Below, in pieces: positions 22,431 through 32,583 of a stretch of DNA of 32,583 bases. Position numbers and translations under genes: made by a program. Source of the DNA: a bacterium (GTDB lineage: Bacteria; Patescibacteriota; Minisyncoccia; Phycocordibacterales; UBA9973); NCBI GenBank assembly GCA_021824345.1, contig JAKAKW010000008.1, forward strand, positions 1-32,583. The letters are read 5' to 3'. Below the pieces are notes generated by a model. The model saw only the letters and a list, made by a program, of their open reading frames with translations, was not told the origin of the DNA and ran no database searches. Numbering within the stretch: the stretch's first letter is position 1; the number at the start of each line of letters is the position of its first letter.

Positions 22431-23489
22431 ATGGACTACAAAGCAAAACTCGAAGAACTAATAGAAACAGTCATCCAAGAAAACGGATCGGATCTTCACA
22501 TCGGATCCGGCAGAGTTCCGGCCATAAGGGTGATGGGTCAGCTGATCTTTTTGGTAAAAAAGCCCGTCATGACTCAAGAAGAAATATTCGGAATACTGGA
22601 AGCGGTTCTCGGAAAAGAGAGGCTGGAGAAATTCAAAGAAAACCAAGAAGCGGATTTTTCTTTCGAGTTTAAAGGAGAAGCCAGGATGCGCGGAAACGCC
22701 TTTTTCCAGAAAAAGGAAGTGTGCGTGGCTTTTAGACTCATCCCGAAAGTAAGGAGCCTGGAAGAACTGCGCTTGCCGCCGGTGCTCAAAGACATAGCGC
22801 ACAGCAATCAAGGATTTTTCCTGGTAGTGGGTCCCGTCGGGCAAGGAAAATCCACTACGCTGGCCGCAATGATAGATTCCGTAAACCGCGATCAGGCCCG
22901 GCATATAGTTACCATTGAAGATCCGATCGAATACGTGTTCGTGCCGGACAAGTCCATGATAGACCAGCGGGAGGTGGGAATCGATACCAAGGATTTCCAT
23001 TCCGCTTTGAAGTCCGCCTTTAGAGAGGATATGAACATAATAATGGTGGGGGAGATGCGCAATCCGGAGACGATTTCAACCGCGGTTACCGCGGCGGAAA
23101 CCGGACACCTGGTGCTTTCCACTCTGCATACCAACAACGCCTCCCAGACCATCGACAGAATTATTGACTCGTTCCCGGGATATCAGCAGGAGCAGATACG
23201 CATAGAGCTTTCCTCGAGCCTTTTGGGAATTTTCTCCCAGCGCCTTATCCCTCGGCAGGCAGGCGGCCTGGTTCCGGCCTATGAACTGCTTTTGAATAAT
23301 AAAGCCATTGCCCATTTGATCCGGGAAAAGAGGACCCAAGAAATAGACATCGCCATAGAAACCGGATCGGAATCGGGAATGGTGGATTTGAACCGCTCGC
23401 TTTCCGAGTTGGTGCGTTCCGGAGAAATTTCCGCGGACGATGCCTATCGGTATTCTTCGAATCCGAAAGGGCTGGAAAGAATGATCTAA
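22431..23489 (+). CDS. pilT: Type IV pilus retraction ATPase PilT
   Basis: 352 residues, the usual PilT length. N-terminal SDLHIGSGRVPAIRVMG is typical of PilT. Walker A reads GPVGQGKST (134-142; GPTGSGKST in most homologues). The Asp box is IEDPIEYVF, Walker B is NIIMVGEMRN, the His box is LSTLHTNNASQTIDRIID, and a C-terminal helix LIREKRTQEI stands where AIRAGE/LIREGK sits in PilT. It depolymerises the pilus, powering twitching or DNA uptake. pilC begins 1 nt after its stop. Confidence 0.94.
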   Translation: MDYKAKLEELIETVIQENGSDLHIGSGRVPAIRVMGQLIFLVKKPVMTQEEIFGILEAVLGKERLEKFKENQEADFSFEFKGEARMRGNAFFQKKEVCVAFRLIPKVRSLEELRLPPVLKDIAHSNQGFFLVVGPVGQGKSTTLAAMIDSVNRDQARHIVTIEDPIEYVFVPDKSMIDQREVGIDTKDFHSALKSAFREDMNIIMVGEMRNPETISTAVTAAETGHLVLSTLHTNNASQTIDRIIDSFPGYQQEQIRIELSSSLLGIFSQRLIPRQAGGLVPAYELLLNNKAIAHLIREKRTQEIDIAIETGSESGMVDLNRSLSELVRSGEISADDAYRYSSNPKGLERMI

Positions 23490-23490
23490 C

Positions 23491-24696
23491 ATGCTTTTTA
23501 AATACAAGGCCATAGACCAAAAAGGGGCTAGCAAAGAAGGGGAGATCGACGCTCCCGACAAAAATTCCGCTATCAGCGGATTGCAGAGGCGGGGGCTTAT
23601 CGTTACCTCCATAGTGGATGAAAAAGGCAGGAAGTCAATCTGGGACATGTCTTTCTTTGAGAGAGTGCCGCCAAAGGACATAGTGATACTTTCCAGGGAA
23701 ATTTCCACTTTGTTCGGAGCGCAAGTATCCGCTCTTCGGGCTTTTACCTTAATGGCCGAAAATACGGAGAACAAGCTTCTTACCCGAGAACTCACGCAAG
23801 TCGCGGACGATTTGAAAGCGGGCATTTCCATCTCTGAAGCGCTGGCCAAGCACCCGGATGTTTTTTCAAACTTTTATGTGAATATGGTCAAATCCGGAGA
23901 AGAAACCGGCAAGCTGAACGAAACATTCGCCCATCTTGCGGACTACCTCAACAGGCAGTACGAGCTGACCGCCAAGACCAAGAATGCCTTGATCTATCCG
24001 GTATTCGTGATAATTACATTTTTCGTGGTTATGTCCCTCATGTTCGTGGTGGTGATACCGAAGCTTAAAGGAATCATCGTGGATTCGGGGCAGACTCCGC
24101 CGGTGTATACCCAGATCATCATCGCCCTTTCCGACTTTTTTACCCAGTACGGATTTCTGGTGATCATCTTTTTGATTCTGGCGGGGGTATGGTTGTGGCG
24201 GCTGTCTACCACCGAGCGGGGAAAAACTTACATTGACAAAGTGCGCCTTTCCATTCCCGCGGTGGGAAATCTTTATCGGAAGCTCTTTCTTTCCAGAGTG
24301 GCGGACAACATGGATACGATGCTCACTTCCGGCATACCGATTGTCCGAGCGATCGACATTACATCTTTGGTTGTGGGCAGCAGGGTATACAAGGAAATAT
24401 TGTCCGAAATGGCGGACAGCGTAAAATCAGGATTGTCTCTTTCCCTGGCTCTTGAAAAGCATTCCGAGCATATACCCGGCATGATGACCCAGATGGTGAA
24501 GGTGGGAGAAGAAACCGGTTCGCTCGGAACCATCTTGAAGACTCTCGCGGATTTCTATAAAAGGGAAGTGGATGATGCCGTAGATACCTTGGTGGGCTTG
24601 ATAGAGCCTGTAATGATAGTGGTATTGGGACTCGGAGTGGGGCTGCTCCTCGTTTCCATTCTGATGCCCATATATAACTTGGCCGGCTCCATATAA
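23491..24696 (+). CDS. pilC: Type IV pilus inner-membrane platform protein PilC
   Basis: 401 residues, two T2SF domains. N-terminal FKYKAIDQKGASKEGEIDA is characteristic. Domain 1 (~70-190) contains REISTLFGAQVSALRAF and MVKSGEETGKLNE, then a long membrane hairpin; domain 2 (~270-395) contains LFLSRVADNMDTMLTSGIP and MVKVGEETGSLGTIL, ending with VLGLGVGLLLVSILMPIYNL. It anchors the PilB/PilT motors. The two GEETG repeats show the internal duplication. Confidence 0.95.
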   Translation: MLFKYKAIDQKGASKEGEIDAPDKNSAISGLQRRGLIVTSIVDEKGRKSIWDMSFFERVPPKDIVILSREISTLFGAQVSALRAFTLMAENTENKLLTRELTQVADDLKAGISISEALAKHPDVFSNFYVNMVKSGEETGKLNETFAHLADYLNRQYELTAKTKNALIYPVFVIITFFVVMSLMFVVVIPKLKGIIVDSGQTPPVYTQIIIALSDFFTQYGFLVIIFLILAGVWLWRLSTTERGKTYIDKVRLSIPAVGNLYRKLFLSRVADNMDTMLTSGIPIVRAIDITSLVVGSRVYKEILSEMADSVKSGLSLSLALEKHSEHIPGMMTQMVKVGEETGSLGTILKTLADFYKREVDDAVDTLVGLIEPVMIVVLGLGVGLLLVSILMPIYNLAGSI

Positions 24697-24737
24697 CGGC
24701 TGTGGATAACTTTATTGCTTAACTTTCCGCCCGGAAA

Positions 24738-24746
24738 TGATATAAT
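24738..24746 (+). promoter_or_regulatory. Promoter of the major pilin gene
   Basis: TGA-TATAAT with a ~45-nt leader before the ATG at 24798. Unlike most genes in the window the pilin has a real leader, as expected for a highly expressed separate transcript with its own terminator. The 24697-24797 gap holds only this. Confidence 0.6.
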
Positions 24747-24797
24747 TCCCCTATAAGAACAAACTTAAGTCGACATTATTATAACTTTAGCAAAATT

Positions 24798-25226
24798 ATG
24801 AGAAACAGAAATTTTAAGAGAGGCTTCACCCTTATAGAACTCTTGGTGGTAGTGGCCATTATCGGAATTCTGGCTTCAGTCGTGCTTGCGTCCTTAAACA
24901 GCGCGCGAGCCAAAGGAGCGGATGCGGCCACTGAGGCAAACTTGTCCAATGCCAGAGCGCAAGCGGAATTGTTCTATGACAGCGCTTCTCCCAACAGTTA
25001 TACCAACGTTTGCACCACGGGCACGAACAACATTTCAGCCAGCATTGCCGCAGCCACTAAATCTTCCGGAGGAACGGCGTCCTGCTATAATTCCCCAAGC
25101 GGCGACGCCTGGGCCGCTTGGGCGCCGCTTAAAGTTACCACCGGCCATTACTGGTGCGTAGACTCCACAGGAGCGTCTAAAGAAGAAACTGCCGCCCCGG
25201 CCGCCGGCGCTTCGGTTTGCCCATAA
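24798..25226 (+). CDS. Major type IV pilin
   Basis: 142 residues. Class III signal: short basic leader MRNRNFKRG, cleavage before FTLIELLVVVAIIGILASVV, with Glu5 of the mature protein. The long N-terminal helix (to about residue 60) ends at a globular domain with four Cys residues (at about 73, 94, 119 and 141) that could form two disulfides. Its own promoter upstream and strong terminator downstream suggest the highest expression in the locus. Processed and N-methylated by PilD (next gene). Confidence 0.93.
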   Translation: MRNRNFKRGFTLIELLVVVAIIGILASVVLASLNSARAKGADAATEANLSNARAQAELFYDSASPNSYTNVCTTGTNNISASIAAATKSSGGTASCYNSPSGDAWAAWAPLKVTTGHYWCVDSTGASKEETAAPAAGASVCP

Positions 25227-25248
25227 TCCTATGCCTAGATTGGAATTC

Positions 25249-25283
25249 GCAAAAACGCCCCGCTCGGGGCGTTTTTGCTTTTT
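25249..25283 (+). terminator. Strong intrinsic terminator after the pilin gene
   Basis: Stem GCAAAAACGCCCC (25249-25261), loop GCTC, perfect complement to 25278, then CTTTTTG. The 13-bp GC core plus A/T ends would terminate in both directions. Confidence 0.9.
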
Positions 25284-25286
25284 GCG

Positions 25287-25295
25287 TGCTATAAT
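25287..25295 (+). promoter_or_regulatory. Extended -10 promoter of pilD and the minor pilin operon
   Basis: TGC-TATAAT, directly after the pilin terminator and 20 nt before the pilD ATG at 25316. Predicted leader about 14 nt. Confidence 0.6.
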
Positions 25296-25315
25296 ATTAA
25301 TGTCTGATTCAAATT

Positions 25316-26110
25316 ATGAACATAGCGGTATTGATCATCTTTTTTGTTTTCGGAATAATCATCGGCAGTTTTTTGAACGTGGTTATTTTCAGGCTGAATA
25401 CCGGCAAGACCTTCGGCGGGCGTAGCCAATGCTTGTCCTGCCATAAGACGCTTTCCTGGTACGAACTTGTGCCAGTGGCCAGCTTTCTTTTACAGAGAGG
25501 AAGATGCCGGTCTTGCCGAGCCAGAATTTCTTTTCAATATCCGCTTATTGAGCTGGCCTCCGGACTGATATTCCTCGGGCTGTTTCTTAAGCTCCAGGCA
25601 TCTTTCTTTTATTCCGATGTTCTGTCCTTTGCGGCGGTATACGCTTTTTATGCCGTGATGTTTTCCATTTTGCTGGTTATCACCGCCTATGACGCCAGGC
25701 ATAAGGTTATTCCTGATTCGCTCGTGATCGTATTTGGAATTCTGGCTTTTGCGGGACTGTTCTTGTTTCGGGACGGATTCCTCAGTCCGCACATTCCGTC
25801 ATTCTATGATTTTCTGTACGGCATTCTCTTCGCTCTGCCCTTCGGAGCAATTTGGTTTTTTTCAAAAGGAAAATGGATGGGGCTTGGCGATGGGAAGCTC
25901 GCTCTCGGCCTTTCTTGGTTCCTGGGTCCGGTCTATATGTTTTCCGCCTTGGCCCTGGCCTTCTGGACGGGAGCGGCCGTCGGCATGATTTTGGTCGCTT
26001 TCAAAAAATTGAGCGGGCTTAAAAGCGAAGTGCCCTTCGCCCCGTTTCTGGCGCTCGGCGCCATCCTGGCGTTTTTCTTCCAGCTGAATTTTTTCGGAGC
26101 CGCTTTTTGA
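25316..26110 (+). CDS. pilD: Prepilin peptidase (type 4, A24 family)
   Basis: 264 residues, about eight membrane helices. N-terminal domain: GSFLNVVIFRL, then the zinc Cys4 (Cys39, 42, 64, 67). The catalytic aspartates are Asp126 in AYDARHKVIPD and Asp192 in the GLGDGK motif. It cleaves the leaders of the major pilin and of the minor pilins downstream and methylates the new N-terminal Phe. First gene of a tight operon with four prepilin-like genes. Confidence 0.94.
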   Translation: MNIAVLIIFFVFGIIIGSFLNVVIFRLNTGKTFGGRSQCLSCHKTLSWYELVPVASFLLQRGRCRSCRARISFQYPLIELASGLIFLGLFLKLQASFFYSDVLSFAAVYAFYAVMFSILLVITAYDARHKVIPDSLVIVFGILAFAGLFLFRDGFLSPHIPSFYDFLYGILFALPFGAIWFFSKGKWMGLGDGKLALGLSWFLGPVYMFSALALAFWTGAAVGMILVAFKKLSGLKSEVPFAPFLALGAILAFFFQLNFFGAAF

Positions 26111-26117
26111 TCGCAAA

Positions 26118-26792
26118 ATGAGCAAGATAAGACGCAAGCTGAAGACGATGTTTCCGATTCCTGTGGACGCGGGCGGACAGAAAGGGTTCACTTATGTAGA
26201 GCTCATCGTGGTGCTCAGCATTTTTGCTACCCTTACCTCTGTCGTGCTTTTTAATTACGGAACTTTTCAGGAGAAGATCAATTTGCGCATTATCGGCACG
26301 GAAGTGGCACTTCGGATCGTTGCGGCGCAGAAAAGCGCAGTGGCGGGCAGCATTCCTCCGCAAGCCCCGGGTGCTTCTTGGCGGCCTTCTTACGGCATAT
26401 ATTTCAATTCGGTTGGATCCCAGGGAGGGGCCGACAGCAGCGACTTCATATATTTCGCCGATCTGAACAACGACGGCGCATACGGAGATTTGTCCTGCGC
26501 TCTTCCCCCCGCGCCGGGCGGGGGAGAATGCTTAGACCGGATAAGCATAAACAGCGGGTACAAAATTTCCCTGCTGAAAGTTTTTTATCAGGACGGCACT
26601 TCCCAAACTCTTGGCGATCTTAACACCACCTTCACTCGGCCTGATTCCGGCGCCACTTTTGCTTCTCTCATGACTCCCATAACCAAGACGGTAAGCTATG
26701 TGGAAATAACGATGAGCCCGGCTTCCGGAAACCAGAATTCCTCCTCTTCCACAGTAGAGGTATATCCTTCCGGGCGCATCCAGCTTAAATAA
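26118..26792 (+). CDS. Minor pilin / pseudopilin
   Basis: 224 residues with an unusually long, basic N-terminal leader (MSKIRRKLKTMFP, about 23 residues) before the cleavage site KG|FTYVELIVVLSIF with Glu5. The globular part has DLNNDGAYGD, a calcium-loop-like acidic turn (about 114-123) also seen in pseudopilins of the GspH/GspG type, and two Cys residues. Position after pilD and before two more prepilins suggests a tip or priming complex subunit (GspH/FimU-like). Confidence 0.82.
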   Translation: MSKIRRKLKTMFPIPVDAGGQKGFTYVELIVVLSIFATLTSVVLFNYGTFQEKINLRIIGTEVALRIVAAQKSAVAGSIPPQAPGASWRPSYGIYFNSVGSQGGADSSDFIYFADLNNDGAYGDLSCALPPAPGGGECLDRISINSGYKISLLKVFYQDGTSQTLGDLNTTFTRPDSGATFASLMTPITKTVSYVEITMSPASGNQNSSSSTVEVYPSGRIQLK

Positions 26793-26793
26793 T

Positions 26794-27384
26794 ATGAGAA
26801 TCAAGCGCATCAAAACCGAATTCGGATTTACTATCATAGAAACAATGATCGCCGTGTCCGTTTTTTTGGTGGTGGTGCTCTACGGAATGAACGCTCTCCT
26901 TTCCGCCGACATGTTTTCCGGAAAATCCGCCGCCATGCGCTCCGTTTTGGACAATCTGAGCTTTGCTATGGAGGACATGGGAAGAAATCTGAGAACCGGT
27001 TCGGACTATCATTGCATAACCGACGGAAATACCTTGGCCACGGGCGCCTTGAGCTGCGTTGCCGGTGGGCAAGGGATTTCTTTTCTGGCTTCCACCGGCG
27101 CGCGCTGGGTATACTTTATGGCTGCCAATCCCGACGGCACTCTTTATCTTGAAAAATCCACTGACGGAGGAACCACTTTCATCGTTTTGACCACTCCGGA
27201 AATAAAACTGGACGCGAGTTCCGGGTTTTTCGTAATCGGCGCCGAACCTCCGCCGGGCGATCAGAACCAACCTCTTATTAAAATATGGCTGAACGGAAAA
27301 ATCAGCGAAAAAGGCGTAGACATCCCCTTTGCCCTTGAAACTTCCGTATCCCAGAGAATTGTCGACATAAACACTATTCCATAA
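26794..27384 (+). CDS. Minor pilin, PilW/GspJ-like
   Basis: 196 residues. Prepilin signal MRIKRIKTEFG|FTIIETMIAVSVF with Glu5 and a hydrophobic helix. The sequence NLSFAMEDMGRNLRTG directly after the helix is typical of PilW/GspJ-type pseudopilins (the arginine-rich second turn). It overlaps the next gene by one base, and begins 1 nt after the previous stop. Confidence 0.8.
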   Translation: MRIKRIKTEFGFTIIETMIAVSVFLVVVLYGMNALLSADMFSGKSAAMRSVLDNLSFAMEDMGRNLRTGSDYHCITDGNTLATGALSCVAGGQGISFLASTGARWVYFMAANPDGTLYLEKSTDGGTTFIVLTTPEIKLDASSGFFVIGAEPPPGDQNQPLIKIWLNGKISEKGVDIPFALETSVSQRIVDINTIP

Positions 27385-27964
27385 TGAAAAAAGAAGCGCA
27401 AAAAAAACGATCCGCTAAAAAATCAGGATTTACTCTGGTTGAGACCATGGTTTCCCTGGCCATTTTCAGCGTTTCAATATTGGCGGTGGTAGCCTTGCTT
27501 GGAGATAATATCACCAGCGTGGGATATGCCGAAAAGAAAATGACGGCTTCCTACCTTGCCGAAGAAGGCATAGAACTCGTACGCGACTTGCGGGACAGCT
27601 TCGTCTTGTACGATCCGGGAGGAGCGCAAAGCGGATGGAACGCATTTTTGACCAAAATGGGCCCCTGCGACAGCACCTCCAACGCCGGCAAGAAATGCTA
27701 CATAGACAATCGGGATTTTTTTTCCAAGACGAACGTTACCAGCGTTCAAACGCCCGCTTGCGGGGGGGGCGCCTGTCCCGCTTTTTATGAAAATTCTGAC
27801 GGATATAATTACGATACTATCGGAGCTCCGACGGATTTCGTGCGGGATATAGGAGTGGTGCGCACCACGGCCGATGAACTGCGGGTTTTTTCAACCGTGC
27901 ACTGGCGGCAGAAGTCCCAAAGCTACAGCGTAACTTTTTCCGAAAGTTTGTTTAATTGGGTAGA

Positions 27965-27968
<4 letters not shown>
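27384..27968 (+). CDS. Minor pilin, PilV/GspI-like
   Basis: 194 residues. A basic leader (MKKEAQKKRSAKK) then SG|FTLVETMVSLAIFSVSIL with Glu5. After the helix comes YLAEEGIELVRDLRDS, the PilV/GspI-style AxEGIE motif found across CPR minor pilins. The globular part has two CxC or CGGGAC cysteine clusters. Its stop overlaps the ATG of the glycine-rich gene (ATGA). Confidence 0.82.
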
Positions 27969-31422
<3,454 letters not shown>

Positions 31423-31441
31423 TTCAGCAAAGGCTCTGGTA

Positions 31442-31447
31442 TATAAT
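31442..31447 (+). promoter_or_regulatory. -10 box of the hicB-like gene, leaderless geometry
   Basis: TATAAT followed by exactly 6 nt and the ATG at 31454. Supports 31454 as the original start even though the HicB frame is shifted further on. Confidence 0.45.
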
Positions 31448-31453
31448 GCGCGC

Positions 31454-31692
31454 ATGACTGTGAAAGATATCAAAAATCTTTTCCTTTCAAGGTCGTGGTT
31501 CAAAAGGATAAGTCGATTGGCGGGTATTTTGCGAATGTTCCGTCAATTCATGCTTGTCATACCCAAGCCGATACGTTGCCCGAGCTTCTTGAGCATTTGA
31601 AAGAGGTTATAGCTCTTTGCCAAGAAGTAGAAAGAGATGGTTTATTAGAAAATATTAGGACCAGTGAGTCCATAGGAAAATCCTATGGATAA
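31454..31692 (+). pseudogene. hicB: HicB-family antitoxin, probable single-base frameshift
   Basis: The frame from about 31483 reads PFKVVVQKDKSIGGYFANVP then SIHACHTQADTLPELLEHLKEVIALC, the HicB/UPF0150 fold (partial RNase H-like). Upstream in that frame no ATG, GTG or TTG occurs before GTG 31495, which would remove the first strand. The ATG at 31454 is in another frame and gives MTVKDIKNLF; adding one T to the four-T run at 31479-31482 joins it to PFKVVV to make an 80-residue HicB. No hicA toxin gene is visible beside it. The stop overlaps the next ATG by 8 nt. A GTG-started 65-residue functional short form is the alternative. Confidence 0.55.
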
Positions 31693-32398
31693 GTTGATTT
31701 CAACTCCAGCTAGCTATAAAACAGAACATATATATGAATTAAAACACCCTCTTAAAAGTCATCGCAAGAAGGTGATTTTGCCGGATTACTCAGATAAATT
31801 GGCGGAGTTTTTCGGAATAATGATGGGAGATAGCGGAATCAATAATCTTTGGCAATCAAATATCAGCTTGAATTCTGTTGCCGATGCCAGCTATAGCAAG
31901 TATATTTTTAAACTATGTAAAGAGCTTTTTGGGATAGAACCTGCGGTGAGAAAAAGAAAAACAAGAAATACTCTAATAATCTCTCTGGCCAGTACCTCAA
32001 TAGTGGATTTCTTGGTTGATAATGGATTGCCGAGAGGTAACAAATTGGAAAATGGATTGAGAATTCCTTTATGGATTTTGTCGCGAAGGTCATATAAAAA
32101 GTTTTGCGTGCGTGGTTTAGTGGACACCGATGGTTGTATGTATATTCACAGACATACATGTAATGGAATAAAGTACACAAATCTTGGCCTTGCCTTTTCT
32201 AGTTACTCCCCAATATTAATAGAACAGGTTGCTAAAATACTTGCGGAATTTGGCATTATGCCTCATATTAGAAAGCGAGGAACGGATGTATACATTTATA
32301 AAGTAGGTTCCATAATAAAATATCTAGAAATATTCTGGACCTCAAATGACAGAATTATGTCTGTCTATAAGAAATGGAGAGATGCGAGAGCGGTTTAA
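31685..32398 (+). CDS. LAGLIDADG homing endonuclease-like protein, 3' end inside tRNA-Ser
   Basis: 237 residues with two LAGLIDADG-type helices: LAEFFGIMMGDSG at about 37-49 and CVRGLVDTDGCMY at about 140-152, the Asp of each being the metal ligand, so a monomeric two-repeat nuclease. Between them is a DNA-binding-like saddle region, and the second repeat ends near SVYKKW. The last codons (WRDARAV and stop) are read from the first 23 nt of the tRNA-Ser gene, showing that the ORF abuts the tRNA directly. More A+T-rich than ligA, indicating transfer. Starts within the hicB stop codon region (8-nt overlap). Confidence 0.85.
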   Translation: MDKLISTPASYKTEHIYELKHPLKSHRKKVILPDYSDKLAEFFGIMMGDSGINNLWQSNISLNSVADASYSKYIFKLCKELFGIEPAVRKRKTRNTLIISLASTSIVDFLVDNGLPRGNKLENGLRIPLWILSRRSYKKFCVRGLVDTDGCMYIHRHTCNGIKYTNLGLAFSSYSPILIEQVAKILAEFGIMPHIRKRGTDVYIYKVGSIIKYLEIFWTSNDRIMSVYKKWRDARAV

Positions 32399-32465
32399 TC
32401 GGCAGTCCTGGAAAGACTGTGTACCGGAAACGGTACCGAGGGTTCGAATCCCTCTCTCTCCGCCA
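32376..32465 (+). tRNA. tRNA-Ser(GGA)
   Basis: A full class II cloverleaf. Acceptor GGAGAGA/TCTCTCC, D stem CGA/TCG, anticodon stem CAGTC/GACTG with loop CTGGAAA (anticodon GGA), long variable arm GTACC/GGTAC, T arm GAGGG/CCCTC with TTCGAAT, discriminator G and encoded CCA. It reads codons UCC and UCU. The first 23 nt double as the end of the LAGLIDADG ORF. A 31-bp sequence starting at its acceptor end and extending 23 bp beyond the CCA is repeated exactly at 5898-5928. Confidence 0.96.
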
Positions 32466-32526
32466 AGAGAATTAAGTATCGGAGTGACCTAATTACATAC
32501 GATAGTAGCACGACCCGAGTGCCTAA
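32462..32526 (+). repeat. Dispersed repeat, copy 5 (block B plus start of block A)
   Basis: Starts with the tRNA GCCA and continues AGAGAATTAAGTATCGGAGTGAC, identical to block B of copy 4, then a 22-nt spacer and CGACCCGAGTGCCT (the beginning of block A). It ends 4 nt before the next ATG. It lacks the promoter part. Confidence 0.7.
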
Positions 32527-32530
32527 TTTT

Positions 32531-32583
32531 ATGGATAAAAAAGAAATAGATAAGTTGGCAAAAGTAATTTGGGACTACCACCA
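32531..32583 (+). CDS. N-terminus of a YdcF/ElyC-SanA (DUF218) family protein (partial)
   Basis: The ATG at 32531 opens a frame of 17 codons to the window edge: MDKKEIDKLAKVIWDYHH. This opening (LAKxIWDYHH) matches the start of YdcF-type proteins, which have a Rossmann-like DUF218 domain and bind nucleotides or act in envelope metabolism. Too short for more. Confidence 0.5.
   Translation, partial: MDKKEIDKLAKVIWDYH

Overview
The window looks like a chromosomal segment of a Candidate Phyla Radiation (Patescibacteria, probably Parcubacteria/Microgenomates-like) bacterium. The reasons are a compact layout with 2-10 nt gene spacing and many ATGA overlaps, a full type IV pilus locus next to ligA, the lipid II amidating pair MurT-GatD, unusually short core enzymes (MetK, ProB), many tiny membrane proteins, and few Shine-Dalgarno sequences. 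TGA ends many genes, so UGA is a stop and the UGA-as-glycine lineages are excluded. The taxonomy is inference from gene content; no rRNA is present.

Region 1 (1-7.6 kb) is accessory. It holds a broken or edge-truncated HD-domain gene with an isochorismatase-fold hydrolase, a conserved protein of unknown function, two MFS-type transporters, a pair of small membrane proteins, an isoprenylcysteine-methyltransferase-like enzyme, ribokinase, a MazG-like pyrophosphohydrolase and a YdeI-like protein. It is interspersed with a dispersed repeat that carries a conserved promoter (TTGTTT-18-TAGAAT) followed by a potential hairpin. One repeat copy is interrupted by a perfect 18-bp palindrome and a GC-rich, tRNA-Ser-like insert.

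Region 2 (7.6-12.3 kb) has an EEP-family phosphodiesterase, a SemiSWEET transporter, the murT-gatD operon, and two exported small or helical proteins preceded by a possible 21-codon leader ORF.

Region 3 (12.4-17.7 kb, minus strand) is amino-acid metabolism: comF-proB-proC, proA, dedA, and metK behind a SAM-I riboswitch with its own terminator. Together proB, proA and proC complete proline synthesis from glutamate.

Region 4 (17.7-29.2 kb) is the type IV pilus locus: pilM, N, O, P-like, B, T, C, major pilin, pilD, three minor pilins, and a PilX-like minor pilin fused to a long glycine-rich domain that may be a pilus-tip adhesin. PilM-N-O-P form the alignment complex, PilB/PilT power extension and retraction, PilC is the platform, and PilD processes the pilins.

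Region 5 (29.2-32.6 kb) is ligA with a 122-bp inverted-repeat element inserted in frame in its zinc finger, an apparently frameshifted hicB, a LAGLIDADG endonuclease whose last codons lie inside a complete tRNA-Ser(GGA), another repeat fragment, and the start of a YdcF-family gene.

Many genes have an extended -10 box (TGN-TAnnnT) exactly 6-7 nt before the ATG. That predicts leaderless mRNAs, and I used it to choose several starts.
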